Source of the DNA: Simmondsia chinensis
Taxonomy: Eukaryota; Streptophyta; Magnoliopsida; Caryophyllales; Simmondsiaceae
DNA length: 64,000 nt
Assembly: GCA_018398585.1 (NCBI GenBank)
Contig: JAGTTD010000010.1
Coordinates: 27,072,638 to 27,136,637 of the forward strand
Reading direction: 5' to 3'
The translations under genes and the position numbers were made by a program. Of the stretch, positions 1-12,412 are shown piece by piece; positions within the stretch are counted from its first letter, which is position 1, and every line of letters starts with the position of its first letter. Below the pieces are notes generated by a model, which was not told the DNA's origin, made no database searches, and saw only the letters and a program-made list of their open reading frames with translations.

Positions 1-860
1 GTATTGTTTATTACCTTTGTTCATAACTCCCACTTTCAAATTTTTTTTTTGATAAATGAGAAATAAAAATATATTATAAAAGGATAAACACTCAGATGCC
101 CTTAAACATCAGTGAATATCAGTGTGGTTTGAAAATGGCTTCGTATGTGGTTGTAATGTAAATATGGCATTGGTTTGTAATGTGTTTTTTTGCTTTTATA
201 CTCTTGTTTTCCTTACAGTTACAGTTACAATTTGACACTTCATTGTATTGAATTAGTGACTTTGAAAAGACACTTAATTAACTTCTTTTATTTATTTATT
301 TATTTATTTTTTGAAGTGGAAGTGAAAATTTGAAAAGCTCATGTATGAGAAGGTATAATTTAGAGGATGAAGTGAATTGAGGGGAGGGGAAACTTAGGAT
401 TAATAGATAAAGATATATATACTAGCTATTCTCGTGTGATGCACAGTCGAATTTTATTATTTGTTGACTATAGTTACTCATGAATTATTGTTATTTGTAA
501 TCAAAAATTTTCCTCTATTGTATGGTACAACGTAGTATACTGCAACTGCGTAATCCAGTATAATTTCTTTCAGCATTAGAAAATGAGGTAGATGAATGAG
601 AAAATTTATGTCTGGGGAGAAGTCAATTGAATATTTAGTTTTTAAAGATTATTCAAGAAAAATTATAATACAACGTATAGAGTGATGTTATAATTAGAGT
701 AAAATATTTACTATTATGGCAATTTTGTTCTATTTATAAGCTACATTGATACCATGACAATGAAAACTCCTAATAAATGAACCACAAAATGAAAATCAAA
801 TGAAGTTATAGTTCATTAACCTTTGTTTCTTTCCTTTTATTTTTTATTTTTGATAATTTG
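1..860. other. AT-rich non-coding sequence
   Basis: No credible coding frame was seen. It contains a TTTA microsatellite near 286-310 and long A/T runs. A possible Helitron-like end at 422-441 is listed separately. Confidence 0.6.
422..441 (-). mobile_element. Possible decayed Helitron 3' end
   Basis: On the minus strand a weak GC-rich hairpin-like stretch is followed by CTAG and then T. That is the arrangement of plant Helitron 3' termini, and it resembles the better example at 10483-10508. The stem here is imperfect and no 5' TC end was identified, so this is a weak call. Confidence 0.25.
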
Positions 861-1809
861 ATTTAGAAAATTTTAGTACGTGTCAAATTAATGTATGTTG
901 TTTGTATACAAAATAATATGAGAAAACATAAGGGGGTTACTAAATTAATATTAAATGATTGATTGTTTACATTGTAACAAATTTATTATTTTTTTTGTTA
1001 GATATAATTAATTTTTAATTAATATCCCTCTTTTTTTATTCTCACTTTTTCTTAATTAAAAAAATGATAATTTCTCTTTTCCTACAAATAAAATTTAACC
1101 ATAATTTTAATGGCTTTTTTTAAATTTTATTTTCTTAAATATTAAATGCTAATATGATATTTTTCTCATGTCTATAATTTTTTTCTAAGTTAGTGTATTG
1201 AAAGAATTATTTCCAAATATACTACAAAAATGTACTTTTTTTTTTATGCTTGTGTGTGGATTAAAAAGAGGTAATGATTCTTACCTTTAATAATAAAATT
1301 AAATTTATTGGTATTTAATTGGATCTTCAGTATTTAGAGTGTTCTAGTAGAGTTCCAGTGGTAAATTGGGCTTTTGAAGAAGATCTTTAGAATTTCAAAA
1401 GTATATTAAATAAGAGTTTAGGATTTTTGAATATAATAATTAAGTTAAATAACGGTTTATGGTTTTAGAAGTTACAGTAAGTATTATATTTTTCTCATTT
1501 ATATAATTTGATAATTTTCTTTTGACATATTGAGTTGTAATTATATTTTATAGGTTTTTAGTTTTTACAATATATTATATTTTAAAGATTTCTTTTTTTA
1601 CATTTTTTTGCTTATGTTCTTATTTTTTGAGGATTTATGGTTATGTTTTAGTTATTATTTTTTTTATTTAATAGTTTTTGTTATTTTTTTTTTTGGATGT
1701 TTTGGAGTTCTAAGTTGTCCTAAGGTGTGATCATTTGGGATATGGAAGAAGGGAAAGGGAAAAGAAAATTGTAAAATTATATAATATTAAATTAGTTTAA
1801 GATGATATA

Positions 1810-1977
1810 GGGAACATGGAACATACCCAATACCTTAAGGTCTCCCGCCTACGCAGGATCTAGGGGAGCGGATATATGCAGGCTTCCTTCTTCAGGGTGT
1901 TAACCTGAAAAAGATTGTTTCCAAGTGCCCCCAACCTGAGGGTGAGGACTTCCCAGGGAACAGGGAACATACCCAGT
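1810..1977 (-). mobile_element. SINE on minus strand, copy in R1
   Basis: The body (about 1831-1955) read on the minus strand ends in a GC-rich module homologous to the SINE at 43589-43769: a CTGAAG block, a GCGTA block, a CCCCCCAGA run and a GCGGGA block. It is flanked by imperfect direct repeats of roughly 20 bp (gggaacat...ataccca) that fit a target-site duplication, although the repeat overlaps the SINE 3' end and the exact border is uncertain. The same insertion occurs at the equivalent place in R2, so it predates that duplication. Confidence 0.6.
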
Positions 1978-2044
1978 TTAAGAGGATATAGGGAACAGGG
2001 AACAAACCCATTTTAAGAGGATATGTTGATGTTAAATAAATAAC

Positions 2045-2069
2045 CAGTGACTCTTCGTGCATTGCACGG
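2045..2069 (-). mobile_element. Helitron-like hairpin end in R1 (degenerate)
   Basis: A CGTGC/GCACG stem with a short loop at 2056-2068 sits just inside CCAG, which replaces the CTAG seen at the same place in R2. Read on the minus strand this is a Helitron-style 3' end that has lost its terminal CTAG. Confidence 0.4.
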
Positions 2070-2267
2070 TTGGATGTTCATACTTTAAATGATTTAAGTT
2101 TGGTGTTATTTGATTTGAAATAAAGTTAGTACATGCATATTGTGAACTTATCAATACTATTTAAAAAGTACTATAAGTTTTGTGTTATTTTAATATTTTT
2201 ATATGTAAGTAACACTTTTTCATATTTTAGTATATAGATAGATTCAATTTCCCATAAAATAATTAAT

Positions 2268-2304
<37 letters not shown>

Positions 2305-2758
2305 TAGTTGGTGTATGTTGCTACTATTAGAGTATTGTATATGTATACTAATCTGGTTATTTTAAGTTATAGGTTTTACTAAATTTAATTTGAGGAAATT
2401 GTTAAGTTGATAATTGCAAATGACCAAAATTAGGATGTATTTGTGAGACATTGCAGTGTTTGTAAATAATTGTCTATTTGGAATGTTTTATGACAAAAAA
2501 AAATTAATGGATTGCAATGTAAGATAATTATATATTGTTTAAAGCAAGAGTCAAATCACAAGTTTTTGGCAAAAATATAGAATTTTGGCATAGATTGCAT
2601 AGATATTCTTAAAAACATGATCTAAATTAGTATTTTTGGGAAAAAATTCATTGAATTTTGAGGCTACTTAGTGATAGAATTTTAATAACTTTGGGATAAT
2701 TTGTCATATACTTTAAAATGCGATAATATTTATATGACAAAGAAATCAAACTTTTAAA

Positions 2759-4900
2759 TATGTAATAGATAAACCTTACACACCCACTCAAACCCTAGCC
2801 TCTTAACCCAACAATAGTTAATTTAGAATATTCTCGGTCACCACATCGAGTAAAAGAAACTTTAATTTGCCAATCAAGGCAGGCCAAGGGATACATCCAC
2901 TTTCTTAACTATAGCTAAAAATCGAAGAGATTATGTGTTCTACAGATAAAAGGCAATTTTTTGAACAATTCTGAAGTTACTGTATTTTTATACAATAAGT
3001 ATCAAATCTAACCTTTTAATCACTTATATAGCGCATGAAAAAAAATTACCCAACTCAAATAGAATTGATAAGTAACTAACCTTGAATATGTAAAAGGAAC
3101 CCAAAGACAATGAATTAAGCCAAAACATGGATTATGGAGATTGAATTATCTTCGGTTTAATTTGTGAGATGACAAAACTAAGGGAAAAAAAAAAAAAAAA
3201 AACCTGACGTTGGATGCGGAATAGGAAAAGGGTGGTTTTGTTTTTTTAATTCTTAGAGATGACGTGGGATGGTGGTGAGGAAGGGGTAGTTTCTTTTCTT
3301 TCTTTTTTTTTTCCCCCTTGATTAAAGTTTTTAAATTAGGGAAAATGTATGAAGTTTGAGAGATTAAGAATTAAAGTATAAATTATACCTGCATGTAAGG
3401 GATTTTACCTGTCCAATTGTTATTCCTTGTCATTAGATGAAGTATTGGTGCTAAAAGATTGGTATTGGTCCGTATTAGTTAAAGAGAAATAAATCTGTTT
3501 CAGATAAAATGTTTGATAGGGATATGCAGATTTGTCCATTTTTTTTTTAAATATAGTAACTCTTGAGTAACACGTACTAAACTAAAAGGGTATTGTTATA
3601 GCAATATAAGAAAGTATTATTGTCAAAATAAGTATTAAAGTTTTTAAAATTAGGAAAATGTATGAAATTTGAGAGATTTAGAATTAAAGTATAAATCAAA
3701 ATTTTAAATATGTAATAGATAAAACTTACACACCCACTCAAACCCTAGCCTCTTAACCCAACAATAGTTAATTTAAAATATTCCCGGTCACCACATCGAG
3801 TAAAAGAAACTTTAATTTGCCAATCTAGGCGGGCCAAGGGACACATCCACTTTCTTAACTGTAGCTAATAATCGAAGAGATTATGTGTTCTACAGATAAA
3901 AGGCAATTTTTTGAACAATTCTGAAGTACTATATTTTTATACAATAAGTATCAAATCTAACCTTTTAATCACTTATATAGCGCAGGAAAAAAAATTACCC
4001 AACTCAAATAGAATTGATAAGTAACTAACCTTGAATATGTGAAAGGAACCCAAAGACGATGAATTAAGCCAAAACATGGATTATGGAGATTGAATTTTCT
4101 TCGGTTTAATTTGTGAGATGGCAAAACTAAGGAAAAAAAAAAAAAACTGACGTTGGATGCGGAATAGGAAAAGGGTGGTTTAGTTTTTTTAATTGATAAA
4201 AATGACGTGGGATGGTGGTGAGGAAGGGGCAGTTTCTTTTCTTTTTTTTTGTTTTTTTTCCCTTGATTAAAGTTTTTAAAATTTGGGAAAATGTTTGAAA
4301 TTTGAGAGATTAAGAATTAAAGTATAAATTATACCTGCATGTAAGGGATTTTACCTGTCCAATTGTTATTCCTTGTCATTAGATGAAGTATTGGTGCTAA
4401 AAGATTGGTATTGGTCCATATTAGTTAAATAGAAATAAATCTGTTTCAGATAAACTGTTGGATAGGGATATGCAGATTTATCCAATTTTTTAAATGTAGT
4501 AACTCTTGAATAACACGTACTAAACTAAAAGGGTATTGTTATAGCAATATAAGAAAGTATTATTGTGAAAATAAGTATTAAAGTTTTTAAAATTAGGGAA
4601 AATGTATGAAATTTGAGAGATTGAGAATTAAAGTATAAATTATACCTGCATGTAAGGGATTTTACCTGTCCAATTGTTATTCCTTGTCATTAGAAGAAGT
4701 ATTGGTGCTAAAAGATTGATATTGGTCCGTATTAATTAAATAGAAATAAATCTGTTTCAGATAAATTATTTGATAGGGATATGCAGATTTATCCATTTTT
4801 TTAAATATAGTAACTCTTGAATAACATGTACTAAACTAAAAGGGTGTTGTTATAGCAATATAAGAAAGTATTATTGTCAAAATAAGTACCTCTTGAATAA
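2759..4900 (+). repeat. Tandem AT-rich repeat array
   Basis: A unit of roughly 950 bp starting near the motif taaaccttacacaccc (2773) recurs at about 3720. A shorter module (aaagtttttaaa ... attatacctgcatg ... aggctaacc-like tail) recurs near 3325, 3632, 4268 and 4576. Each long unit contains an A-run followed by tgacgttggatgcgg and a TGACGTGG motif. R2 has a shortened version of the array, and the whole array is repeated in overlap copy B from about 19660 to 21800. No coding frame. Confidence 0.7.
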
Positions 4901-4905
4901 TGATG

Positions 4906-7252
4906 ATATGTAATAAACTAAAAGGGTATTGTTATAGTCAGATAAAAAATTGTCAAACAATATGTAATAAATAATAGTCATAATTTTTGTAAAATGCTCT
5001 GATTTCTAAGATTTTTGCTAATGACATTACTTAAATTAAATATTAGTTGGACATTACCATAAATACTATGCTCTTTGTATTTTATTTTTAATTTTTTATT
5101 TGAGTGGGGGCAGGGGGTTTAATTGCACCTTTTGAGGCAAAACTCTGCAATTCCATCAATTTGGGTGTTCAACTGTGCGTTTTGAGCCCAACTGCTTGAA
5201 TTCCTCCAATTTGATGTTGGAGTGTGGTAAGGAAGGGTAACTGTGCGTTAAATAACATCTATAGAAGATAGAAGATTTGCAAATAAAATTAGCTTCTTAT
5301 TTTGGTGTAGAAACCAATTAAGTGATGTTATCGAGAATTTGATCACCGAATATAGGAGAATTGATCATGTCCGCAAGAGGTCAATTTACACTTTTGACAA
5401 ATCAATTTTGGCCTCGCCTAGATGTGTTGCGTAATTCGTTAAAAGGAAGACTTTAAAGGAAGAAAAAATTTGATGGCAATGATTAAAAAGGCCCTTAATG
5501 AGAAAAGAAGCAGAGCAAAGTAATTACAGTTACCGACCCATTCACAGTCACCATCTTTCATAATTAATAATATAAAAAATTAATAATTATTTCATAAATA
5601 AATATTTTGTACATGTTATAATATATTATTGAGCCTAATGTAATTATGTCATTTTTAAGTAATATCTTAATAATTAAAAATTATACGTAAATATTAGAAA
5701 TAACTAAATAAAAAATAATTTAAATCATAATTAATTAATTATAATAAAGCCTACATTTCATTTATATTTTGTTGTCAAAAGGATACAGTGATTAATATAA
5801 AAAATAAATCATTGAAAACCACAATAAGCTATATAATTATGTAATAATCAATGCAATAATAATTGAAATAGAAAGCGTGTACTAAGAAAAAACATACCGA
5901 GATGTGAAAAGTGTTGATTTTTCCATTTCCATCAACGTCTAAATGCAATAGGCTCAATAGCAACCCCAATGAAGAACCTACTCATTCATGAATCACGTGC
6001 AATCGAGGCTGAAAGAACAATGTTTGACCTCTGTGGACTAAAAAACTAAATTACAACTATTCAATGCAATAAAAAAATATATAAGACATTTTATCAACAC
6101 GATAATTTTAAAAGTGAGATTGTAGCAAAAATATTGATCAATAATAGTTTAAAATGGAAGAAAGTTGGTGATAACTACCATCACCACTTTCTTAGGAGAA
6201 GAAAACCATATAAATTTTTCACTTAAGCATTTTTAAGAGATGATTCTTTATTGTTTAATATTTTAAAAATATATGTGATACTCTACAGAATTAGGACCAA
6301 AATTGTAGATGCTTTTAAGTTTTAGTAAAAACTTAAGAACATAAATTTGAAGATAAAAATTGAAGGGAAACGTACTTATTGAAGATTAGAAGGAATGCAT
6401 GAAACTTGAACTCCATGGCGACATTCAAAGATTATTCTTGCAATATTTAACTTTCTAAAATATTAATCTTAAAGTTCTAAGTTATGAAGAAATAGCAATA
6501 ATTTAGGAATATAGGAGTGATTTGTACTTGATTTTGGGTAACTAATTTTTTCCACTATCTCCATGTGTCCTCCCCCTCCTCCCAAAAAAAAAAAAAAAGA
6601 TGCGGTAACTTCTTTTTTTTAATTTTTTTCCTTATATGTTATAAGATTTGAAATAATTGGTCAAAAATATCAGCGAACTGTGAAAGTTAAAAGGTAGGTT
6701 GTAGGTTTTTTTTTTTTTTTTTTGTCCAATATAAGAATTTAAATCTTATAGAGAGTTGGGAGTGGGTGATAACTTCTAATTAATTCAACAGATGTATAGA
6801 TATATATTATGTTATAATTAATTTTTTTTCTATTTTTTAAATGTTTGTTGATATAAGTGACCAAATATAAATCTGTAGATTGAACAAATTTAAATTCACT
6901 GATGACCCGACTATCAAAAATTATGCTACCAATTTAACGTCGACATAACTTAATACAAATTTGTACAAAACTAAATTAACACAATATTAATATATAATAC
7001 TTAATGGACAAAATAGCAAAATAAAAGAATAAATACCATAAACAATCCAGAATTATAACAAAGCATAAAGTAAATTGCTAAATTTAGCATGTTTCATTTC
7101 CTTTCATAATCATCTTCGCCTTGTTATCTTCCTCAGCCAACGGCATCAATTTTCCTGAATTTTTTGAAAATGATTTTATTTCCTCCAAAATTTGAACTTT
7201 CATATTCAATATGTAAGTATTCTATGTAAAATTTTAACATCCAATGTTAAAA
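4906..7252. other. AT-rich spacer, nothing recognised
   Basis: Apart from homopolymer runs (A near 6585, T near 6702-6723) I see no gene, no terminal repeats and no promoter I can defend. The equivalent in copy B is about 21810-24162, with a longer T run near 23609. Confidence 0.5.
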
Positions 7253-9302
7253 TTTTAGTAGGTGTCAAATTAATGTATGTTGTGGGTACTGGCATATGAT
7301 AATGGGTATATAGATATAAATATGCAGTGACATTTGCAACGTCTGCATGCTAATTATTTAAAATATAGAATAGCATAATATCACATAAAAAAAATATAGT
7401 TCTCACTTGAACATATGCTGCGATAAAATAGCAAAATTACAGTTAGTCCATGCCATTTGCAAACATACTGTTATTCTATCCACTACGGCTACTGCGATAA
7501 ATGGAAAAAAAAAATGGAAATTATAAGAGCATAAATTTTAGTTGTCTGATTTCCAAGTGCGGATATGTATGACGATTATCACGGTTGGGTTGGTCTTCTC
7601 CAGTTTTAGGTTATCATATTCTAACAATTCATAGCCTGAGCTCAAAATTTTTCTAAACATACCTACTTATTTAAATATACATAGATATTATTTTCTTTCA
7701 ATATTATTAATTTATGCTTTCATCTTCTTATAAGTTTGTATCACTTTTTCCAATATAAGCATTTTGTAGAACAAAAATAAATTGCTGCATATACCACATG
7801 TGGGCTTCAATCTTAATATAACCATACCCTTTTACATATTCATAATTCATTATAATGTGAGATTAATAATTAAATTTTCCCACAACCGCTAATACATATT
7901 CCTATTTTATTCTAAATATAATTACTTCTGTCCACAACATGCAAGTGATGTTCCAAATTTTACTACATGTTTCATCACCACACATCAATTCACTAACACA
8001 TCGTGTTATAAATTCCCAAAAACCCTACCATCAAAACATAATCAACTATTTTGTTTCTATTCACATCTTAACATCCTTGCCCTCTTATAAGCCAAATTAT
8101 TTTGTCCAGGATAACCATTGTTTAAACGAGAATGGATATACTAATTGGAGAAATCCATAATGAAAAACAACTTCGATACAAGGCAGCTCGGTTACAAAGG
8201 AAATGGAGACTATTTGTTGGTCGTAACAGAAACATAAATGCCGAACAACTAAGCATACAACGACGACAAGTGCAAACACAAGCAAGATCTTTGCGACGCG
8301 CAATAATACGTTCAGCATGCAGAAGGACTTCTCTAAATGAGCAGAGGCAAATGGCAGCACAGACATTCACTACCAATCAACCTCAAAATATACAATTACT
8401 ATATAACCCTTAATCAACTCCACCAACACTTAACCCAGCCAATTTATCTCCCTCAATCACTACATCAACAGTCAACAGGAACATGGTGTACCATCAATCA
8501 ACATTGCTTGCAAATGAAACGCTTTTTACAACTACAGAAATACAACACACTACTGGTAAGGACAATCAGACCTATCCTTTCCTATATTACAGATTTACAT
8601 TACGATAGTATGTATTGAATTATGTCCTACTATTACACATCATAATGAGCATATGCAGCCACTCGATGCTATTGAAACACATACAATGATCTCAGCAGCC
8701 ACAACAGATGTACAATCTTTCAATCTACAACAACAAGCTAATAACTCAACTGCAGACGGCAATGAAACACACGAGGACAGAAAATTCATCATAAATGACA
8801 ATGTAGCAGCACATAGTAACGCTACTTCAACTAGCGGTACGTAAATAATGACTACAAACAACAACACTTTGCTTCGTATCAAAAGCCAATATATTTAAAC
8901 CATTAAACACCACTTTACATTATAATTTACATTATAGTGAGGATGACCGATTGCTTAATGCAATGAATGCGTACACACCTATGCATGTCCTATCCACACA
9001 TGCACCTATTGCTTAATGCGATGAACGCGTACACACCAATGCATGTCCTCCCCACCCATGCACACTCTACCAATCCATAACATCGTTCGATATAACCTTA
9101 GCATGGTTAAGTAACGATATTGCAAATACATGTACAATAACCTCTTGCATATTACTTTATGCCCTAATATATTGCTTTATGGCCTAATATTACAGATCAC
9201 CATACCCACATGGAGCAACATGATGATATTGAAACAAATACAACAATGCCAGTACCCACAACATGATTTAGGAAATTTTAGTATGTGTCAAATTAATGTA
9301 TG
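7253..9302. mobile_element. 2-kb segment between ~32-bp direct repeats
   Basis: The stretch aaattttagtaNgtgtcaaa, continuing through atgtatgttg, occurs at about 7253-7283 and again at about 9271-9302. The same words also occur once near 871-903, at the start of R1. The enclosed ~2 kb includes the small ORF at 8132 and is absent from R1. It may be an insertion that duplicated or captured the edge of R2. I cannot identify transposon ends. The copy B equivalent is about 24163-26212. Confidence 0.4.
8132..8413 (+). pseudogene. Basic Gln/Arg-rich ORF, copy A (stop allele)
   Basis: A 93-residue frame begins MDILIGEIHNEKQLRYK and is rich in Arg, Gln and Asn, with a cluster RRQVQTQARSLRR. It ends at TAA (8411-8413). 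In the overlap copy the same codon is CAA and the frame continues to 158 residues, so this copy is truncated by one T/C difference. I do not recognise the family. The basic, coiled-looking N-terminus could belong to a transposon protein such as a Helitron leader region, but no helicase or Rep motif is present. A further small frame follows at 8653-8844 and ends near a splice-donor-like GGTACGTAA. Confidence 0.35.
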
Positions 9303-10242
9303 TTGTTTGTATACAAAATAATATGAGGAAAACATAAGGGGGTTACTAAATTAATATTAAATGATTGATTGTTTACATTGTAACAAATTTATTATTTTTT
9401 TTGTTAGATATAATTAATTTTTGATTAATATCTCTTTTTTTTTATTCTCACTTTTTCTTAATTAAAAAAATGATAATTTCTCTTTTCCTACAAATAAAAT
9501 TTAACCATAATTTTAATGGTCTTTTTTTTAATTTTATTTTCTTAAATATTAAATGCTAATATGATATTTTTCTCATGTCTATAATTTTTTTCTAAGTTAG
9601 TGTATTGAAAGAATTATTTCCAAATATACTACAAAAATGTACTTTTTTTTTTAATGCTTGTGTATGGATTAAAAAGAGGTAATGATTCTTACCTTTAATA
9701 ATAAAATTAAATTTATTGGTGTTTAATTGGATTTTCTGTATTTAGAGTGTTCTAGTAGAGTTCCAGTGGTAAATTGGGCTTTTAAAGAAGATCTTTAGAA
9801 TTTCAAAAGTATATTAAATAAGAGTTTAGGGTTTTTGAAGATTATAATTAAGTTAAATAATGGTTTATGGTTTTAGAAGTTACAATAAGTATTATATTTT
9901 TCTCATTTATATAATTTGATAATTTTCTTTTGACATATTGAGTTGTAATTATATTATATAGGTTTTTAGTTTTTACAATATATTATATTTTAAAGATTTT
10001 TTTATAAAATTTTATGGAGTTCTTTTTTTACATTTTTTTGCTTATGTTTTTATTTTTTGAGGATTTATGGTCATGTTTTAGTTATTATTATTTTTATTTA
10101 ATAGTTTTTGTTATTTTTTTTTTTTTTGGATGTTTTGGAGTTCTAAGTTGTTTTAAGGTGCGATCATTTGGAATATGGAAGAAGGGAAAGGGAAAAGAAA
10201 ATTATAAAATTATATAATATTAAATTAGTTTAAGATGATATA

Positions 10243-10409
10243 GGGAACATGGAACATACCCAGTGCCTTAAGGGATCCCGCCTACGCAGGATCTGGGGGG
10301 GCGGATGTACGCAGGCTTCCTCCTTCAGGGTGTTAACCTGAAAAAGATTGTTTCCAAGTGCCCCCAACCTGAGGGTGAGGACTTCCAGGGAACAGGGAAC
10401 ATACCCAGT
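10243..10409 (-). mobile_element. SINE on minus strand, copy in R2 (copy A)
   Basis: The body (about 10265-10387, 123 bp) belongs to the same family and insertion as the one at 1831-1955. Flanking imperfect direct repeats lie at 10243-10264 and 10388-10409. A further partial repeat of the flank (agggaacagggaacaaaccc) follows to the right. Confidence 0.6.
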
Positions 10410-10481
10410 TTAAGAGGATATAGGGAACAGGGAACAGGGAACAAACCCATTTTAAGAGGATATGTGGATGTTAAATAAATA

Positions 10482-10508
10482 ACTAGTGACTCTCCGTGCG
10501 TTGCACGG
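10482..10508 (-). mobile_element. Helitron-like 3' terminus (hairpin plus CTAG)
   Basis: CTAG at 10483-10486 is followed at 10494-10508 by a perfect 6-bp stem, CCGTGC/GCACGG, with loop GTT. Read on the minus strand this gives a GC-rich hairpin, a short spacer, CTAG, then T at the outside. That matches the rule for plant Helitron 3' ends, which insert between A and T. The matching 5' TC end was not found, and similarity to R1 crosses this point, so any Helitron is old and itself duplicated. Confidence 0.5.
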
Positions 10509-11610
10509 TTGGATGTTCATACTTTAAATGATTTAAGTTTGGTGTTATTTGATTTGAAATAAAGTTAGTACATGCATATTGTGAACTTGTTAATACTATT
10601 TAAATAGTACAATAAGTTTTGTGTTATTTTAATATTTTTATATGTAAGTAACACTTTTTCATATTTTAGTATACAGATAGATTCAATTTCCCATTAAATA
10701 ATTAGTAGGGTGTTTCTTTTTTTTTATTTAAAACTTAGTAGGTGTATGTTGCTACTATTAGAGTATTGTATATGTATACTAATCTGGTTATTTTAAGTTA
10801 TTGGTTTTACTATATTTAATTTGAGGAAATTGTTAAGTTGATAATTGCAAATGACCAAAATTAGGATGTATTTGTGACACATTGCAGTGTTTGTAAATAA
10901 TTGTCTATTTGGAATGTTTTATGACAAAAAAAATTATTGGATTGCAATGTAAGATAGTTATATATTGTTTAAAACAAGAGTCAAATCATAAGTTTTTTGG
11001 CAAAAATATAGAATTTTGACATAGATTGCATAGATGTTCTTAAAAACATGATCTAAATTTGTATTTTTGGGAAAAAATTCATTGAGTTTTGAGGCTCCTT
11101 AGTGATAGAATTTTAACAACTTTTGGATAATTTGTCATATACTTTAAAATGCGATAATATTTATATGACAAAGAAATCAAACTTTTAAATATGTAATAGA
11201 TAAACCTTACACACCCACTCAAACCCTAGCCTCTTAACCCAACAATAGTTAATTTAGAATATTCCCGGTCACCACATCAAGTAAAAGAAACTTTAATTGG
11301 CCAATCTAGGCAGGCCAAGGGATACATCCACTTTCTTAACTGTAGCTAAAACTCGAAGAGGTTATGTGTTCTACAGATAAAAGGCAATTTTTTGAACAAT
11401 TCTGAAGTTACTATATTTTTATAGTATAAGTATCAAATCTAACCTTTTAATCACTTATATAGCGTATGAAAAAAATTACCCAACTCAAATAGAATTGATA
11501 AGTAACTAACCTTGAATATGTAAAAGGAACCCAAAGACAATGAATTAAGCCAAAACATGGATTATGGAGATTGAATTTCCTTCGGTTTAATTTGTGAGAT
11601 GACAAAACTA

Positions 11611-11636
11611 GGGGGGGGGGGGGGGGGGGGGGGGGG
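11611..11636 (+). repeat. 26-bp poly-G run
   Basis: An uninterrupted run of 26 G lies where R1 units carry A-runs (near 3183 and 4130). Copy B carries a G run interrupted by one A (about 28521-28533). See findings. Confidence 0.9.
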
Positions 11637-12412
11637 ACTGACGTTGGATGCGGAATAGGAAAAGGGTGGTTTTTTTTTTTTAATTCTTAAAAATGATGTG
11701 GGATGGTGGTGAGGAAGGGGTAGTTTCTTTTCTTTTTTTTTGTTTTTTTTTCCCTTGATTAAAGTTTTTAAAAATTAGGGAAAATGTATGAAATTTGAGA
11801 GATTAAGAATTAAAGTATAAATTATACCTGCATGTAAGGGATTTTACCTGTCCAATTATTATTCCTTGTCATTAGATGAAGTATTGGTGCTAAAAGATTG
11901 GTATTGGTCCGTATTAGTTAAATAGAAATAAATCTGTTTCAGATAAAATGTTTGATAGGGATATGCAGATTTATCCATTTTTTTAAATATAGTAACTCTT
12001 GAATAACACGTACTAAACTAAAAGGGTGCTGTTATAGCAATATAAAAAAGTATTATCGTCAAAATAAGTATTAAAGTTTTTAAAATTAGGGAAAACGTAT
12101 GAAATTTGAGAGATTAAGAATTAAAGTATAAATCAAACTTTTAAATATGTAATAGATAAACCTTACACACCCACTCAAACCCTAGCCTCTTAACCCAACA
12201 ATAGTTAATTTAGAATATTCCCGGTCACTATATCAAGTAAAAGAAACTTTAATTTGCCAATCTAGGCAAGCCAAGGGACACATCAACTTTCTTAACTGTA
12301 GCTAATAATCGAAGAGATTCTGTGTTCTACAGATAAAAGAAAATTTTTTGAACAATTCTGAAGTACTATATTTTTATACAATAAGTATCAAATCTAATCT
12401 TTTAATCACTTA

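Larger units (their letters stand above)
861..4005. repeat. Dispersed repeat R1 (diverged copy of R2)
   Basis: From 861 the sequence follows the same course as 9266-12411 with scattered substitutions and small indels. Both copies include the inverted SINE, the Helitron-like hairpin and the segment with the AAACCCTAGCC motif. R2 stops near 12411 where copia sequence begins, whereas R1 runs on into further tandem units. No long frame is conserved. It is best read as a duplicated non-coding transposon, possibly Helitron-related. Confidence 0.75.
9266..12411. repeat. Dispersed repeat R2, copy A
   Basis: A diverged copy of R1 (861-4005) in the same orientation. It starts at atttaggaaattttag and breaks at 12411, where R1 would read cacttatatagcg but copia sequence starts instead. 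It contains an inverted SINE (10243-10409), a Helitron-like end (10483-10508) and a shortened tandem array. The frame at 10014-10217 is a Phe/Leu run from a T-rich tract and is not a gene. Confidence 0.75.

Noticed and set aside
3720..3780. Telomere-type repeat (AAACCCTA)
   Set aside because: A single AAACCCTAGCC word per unit, not an array. It is at most a telo-box-like promoter word.
10014..10217. 67-residue Phe/Leu-rich frame resembling a membrane protein
   Set aside because: It is the translation of a T-rich tract. R1 has the same tract with a broken frame, and composition alone explains it.
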